This document shows positions 63,201-64,000 of a stretch of DNA of 64,000 nucleotides, one piece after another (within the stretch, counting starts at the first letter, position 1; each line of letters opens with the position of its first letter). The stretch comes from Amycolatopsis sp. A133 (lineage in GTDB: Bacteria; Actinomycetota; Actinomycetes; Mycobacteriales; Pseudonocardiaceae), in NCBI RefSeq assembly GCF_031082405.1, contig NZ_JAVHJU010000007.1, forward strand, positions 186,001-250,000, read 5' to 3'. The position numbers and the translations under genes were made by a program. The notes under the pieces are model-generated. The model saw only the letters and a program-made list of their open reading frames with translations. It searched no databases and was not told where the DNA came from.

Positions 63201-63500
63201 CGTGCGCACCGCCCAGCCGGTCAGCGCGCGCGTCGCGACGAGCGCGAGCAGCGCGGCCAGCTGGGCGGTGCGTCCCCCGGAACCTGCTCCGACGATCGCC
63301 GCGAGGACGTCGGCGAGCAGGAACGCCTGTGCCACCAGCGTGGCGGCGTTGACGAACGAGAGGAAGCCCACCAGGGCCAGCGCCCGGCGCACGGACGGCA
63401 CGAGGGCCGGCAGTGCGCCGAGCGGGCCCTTTCCCGGCCGCGCCGAGTCCACTGTGGACTCCGAGGCGAGAAGGGTGGCGCGGCCGGGAAGCTTGCTCAT
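60279..63500 (-). CDS. cydDC: fused CydDC thiol-exporting ABC transporter
   Basis: The 1073-residue protein joins CydD (about 1-545) and CydC (about 560-1073) in one chain. Each half has six membrane helices and an ABC ATPase: Walker A APSGGGKST (Lys390) with LSSGQRQRVA and LLLLDEPTAHLD, then GPSGVGKST (Lys910) with LSGGQAQRVA and LVLLDEPTAHLD. CydDC exports thiols/haem-related ligands and is needed for assembly of cytochrome bd. The ATG at 63500 overlaps the cydB stop. The N terminus and the linker each hold a palindrome encoding STVDS. Fusion is known in other actinomycetes. Confidence 0.94.
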   Translation of the reverse strand: MSKLPGRATLLASESTVDSARPGKGPLGALPALVPSVRRALALVGFLSFVNAATLVAQAFLLADVLAAIVGAGSGGRTAQLAALLALVATRALTGWAVRTVSARAAATAQRELRAKAVDHALRLGPEWIAQRGHGELTALTTRGLDALDAYFREYLPALVTAAVVPLGAGAAILFADWPSGVIVALTVPLLPMFAILVGKYTADRVAGSTDATHRMSDRLLELVRVLPVLTAFRRASAQAETVRRLSERHRRATLKTLKVAFSSAFVLELVATLSVALVAVVIGVRLAGGNLPLAIGLGVLILAPECYQPLRAVGAAFHASEDGVEAVRRVADLLALPVRPAGTAIPAPGELRVSSLRVARRGGFAPDGESFTVRPGETVWLRAPSGGGKSTTLSALLGFVPAHDGAVTVGSTNLADADLARWREQVAWVPQSPVFAGGTVREEVGSSGAVLAELGLAGLADRPVSQLSSGQRQRVAVARALERVRHGAWLLLLDEPTAHLDEASAWLVLDAVQRAVDSGAAAVIAAHERTAAVGMSSAAVAAAETSTVDSSAAPLGWRALLDGRLFGGAALGALALLAGVALTATSGWLIAKASQQPPILTLTVAVVGVRAFGLGRAGLRYVERLVTHDAAFRIAGRVRVRLWNSLVRLGPARNLRAGEGQRRLVGDVDTVRDLLPRVVSPPLVVALVAAGAIAVQTWVLPAAGLTLAAAVALGLGAPWVALRVERRATSALADGRREVATRVLVVFEAAAELLAFGKAGDHRDALADADTRLVTQARRQAFGVGAAEALVTLVCGAAAVVSTAFAAAAVANGRLDPVLAPLPALVPLALAEVLALLPPVAQHWDTLQRARRRLADVPEAPALARREEGVSLRGADLGWPGGPVVLHDVDVDLTPGTYAAVVGPSGVGKSTLVAALLGFLAPRTGVVAVPAEVAWAPQEPMLAATTVAENLRLARPTATEEELRSALHGAALTGISPETVLGSAGSGLSGGQAQRVALARALLGAPSAGLVLLDEPTAHLDEPTAQAVRAHLREALAGRTVVHVTHRAEEAAGADVVLEVRDGRVVTRVPVP
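61851..61863. repeat. GTCCAC-T-GTGGAC palindrome
   Basis: Third exact copy, in the stretch encoding the linker between the CydD and CydC halves; reads STVDS. Confidence 0.6.
63447..63459. repeat. GTCCAC-T-GTGGAC palindrome
   Basis: Fourth exact copy, in the stretch encoding the disordered N terminus of CydDC; reads STVDS. Confidence 0.6.
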
Positions 63501-64000
63501 GCGTGGACCGCCGCCGGAATGTGCTGGGTGCCGATGCGCTTGCGGAACACCCAGTACGTCCAGCCCTGGTAGATCAGCACCGCGGGCGCACCGAAGACGG
63601 CGACCCACGTCATCACGGTCAGCGTGTACGGGCTCGACGCGGCGCCCTCGATGGTCAGCGTGTTGGCCGCGTCGAGAGTCGAGGGCAGGACGTTCGGGAA
63701 CAGCGAACCGAACATGACCACCGCGGCCCCGGCGATGACGACGCCGAGCGCGGCGAACGCCTGCCCGTCGCGGTCGGCGCGCAGCCGCAGCCAGGCGACG
63801 ACCGCGGCGAGAGCACTGATCCCAAACGAGAGCAGCGTCCACAGCGTGCCGGAACGCCACTGGACGACCGAGAGGAACGCGACCATCGGCACCATGGCGA
63901 CCGGCAGCAGCCTCAACGCCAGGATGCGCGCGCGTTCTCGCAGGTCACCGCTGGTTTTCAGGGCGAGGAAGGCAGCACCGTGGGTGATCGAGAAGGCGGC
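63497..64000 (-). CDS. cydB: cytochrome bd oxidase subunit II (3' part; runs off the window)
   Basis: The last 167 codons of the gene lie in the window. The segment ITHGAAFLALKTSGDLRERA at the visible start is typical of CydB, followed by membrane helices and the end VFGAPAVLIYQGWTYWVFRKRIG. CydB pairs with CydA to form the high-affinity quinol oxidase used at low oxygen. The stop overlaps the cydDC start (ATGA), so assembly factor and oxidase are co-translated. The start, and presumably cydA, lie beyond 64000. Confidence 0.92.
   Translation of the reverse strand, partial: AAFSITHGAAFLALKTSGDLRERARILALRLLPVAMVPMVAFLSVVQWRSGTLWTLLSFGISALAAVVAWLRLRADRDGQAFAALGVVIAGAAVVMFGSLFPNVLPSTLDAANTLTIEGAASSPYTLTVMTWVAVFGAPAVLIYQGWTYWVFRKRIGTQHIPAAVHA

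Noticed and set aside
60279..63500. A frameshift or missing stop joining two ABC genes
   Set aside because: CydD-CydC fusion is known in actinomycetes and both halves have complete motifs.

Overview
The window is very GC-rich, with dense codon-biased genes, many GTG/TTG starts and many 4-base GTGA/ATGA gene overlaps. Together with UDP-galactopyranose mutase, an AftB-like arabinosyltransferase relative, a SARP/BTAD regulator, DUF3558 and DUF4232 lipoproteins, a class F sortase and a fused CydDC, this points to an actinomycete, most likely Pseudonocardiaceae (Amycolatopsis-like). That assignment is inference; there is no rRNA in the window, and I saw no tRNA, CRISPR array, transposase or prophage.

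Layout. 1-9146: cell-wall glycan genes (glf, three large polytopic membrane proteins, a PlsC-type acyltransferase), with an LLM oxidoreductase and a HAD phosphatase between them. 9685-18282: the most unusual block. A flippase-like membrane protein and LuxC-like, LuxE-like, AMP-ligase, SDR and acyl-carrier-protein genes, nearly all overlapping, run leftward together with a clear LpxA-family acyltransferase. Divergent from them is an overlapping DegT aminotransferase / Gfo-Idh-MocA oxidoreductase pair. Aminotransferase, dehydrogenase, LpxA and ACP are the parts of the GnnA/GnnB/LpxA route that makes a 3-amino sugar nucleotide and N-acylates it from acyl-ACP; finding them in a presumably monoderm actinomycete beside an acyl-activating and reducing module is the best candidate for an undescribed system. 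18334-22300: a hypothetical gene, a Tat-type M28 peptidase, a SigE-family sigma factor with a membrane partner, and a Uma2 protein. 22361-26292: a second sugar operon (aminotransferase, epimerase, GT4 glycosyltransferase, hexapeptide acyltransferase) divergent from a 1036-residue SARP regulator.

29540-45473: an XRE/DUF5753 regulator, L-2-hydroxyglutarate oxidase, DUF3558 lipoprotein, serS, a class III aminotransferase, a 558-base non-coding stretch with two very large inverted repeats, a haloalkane-dehalogenase-like hydrolase, a three-gene module (YjfM-like / glutathionylspermidine-synthase-like ATP-grasp / DUF350), septum-formation and metallopeptidase genes, an MFS exporter, a DUF4232 lipoprotein, a phosphatase, pheA and a macro-domain gene. 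45651-58541: coaA, a 51-residue membrane protein, helical-repeat proteins, an orphan NIT sensor, a MazG-like protein, a divergent pair of apparently inactive nuclease-fold membrane proteins, a helicase-associated protein, a class F sortase with a likely substrate, and a LuxR-type response regulator. 58738-64000: cydB (cut by the window edge), fused cydDC and a GAF histidine kinase, all overlapping and so probably co-translated; the kinase gene converges on the response regulator.

Recurrent short repeats also stand out: four exact copies of GTCCAC-N-GTGGAC, all inside genes and all reading Ser-Thr-Val-Asp, and a GC-rich hairpin family found both inside the AftB-like gene and upstream of coaA.
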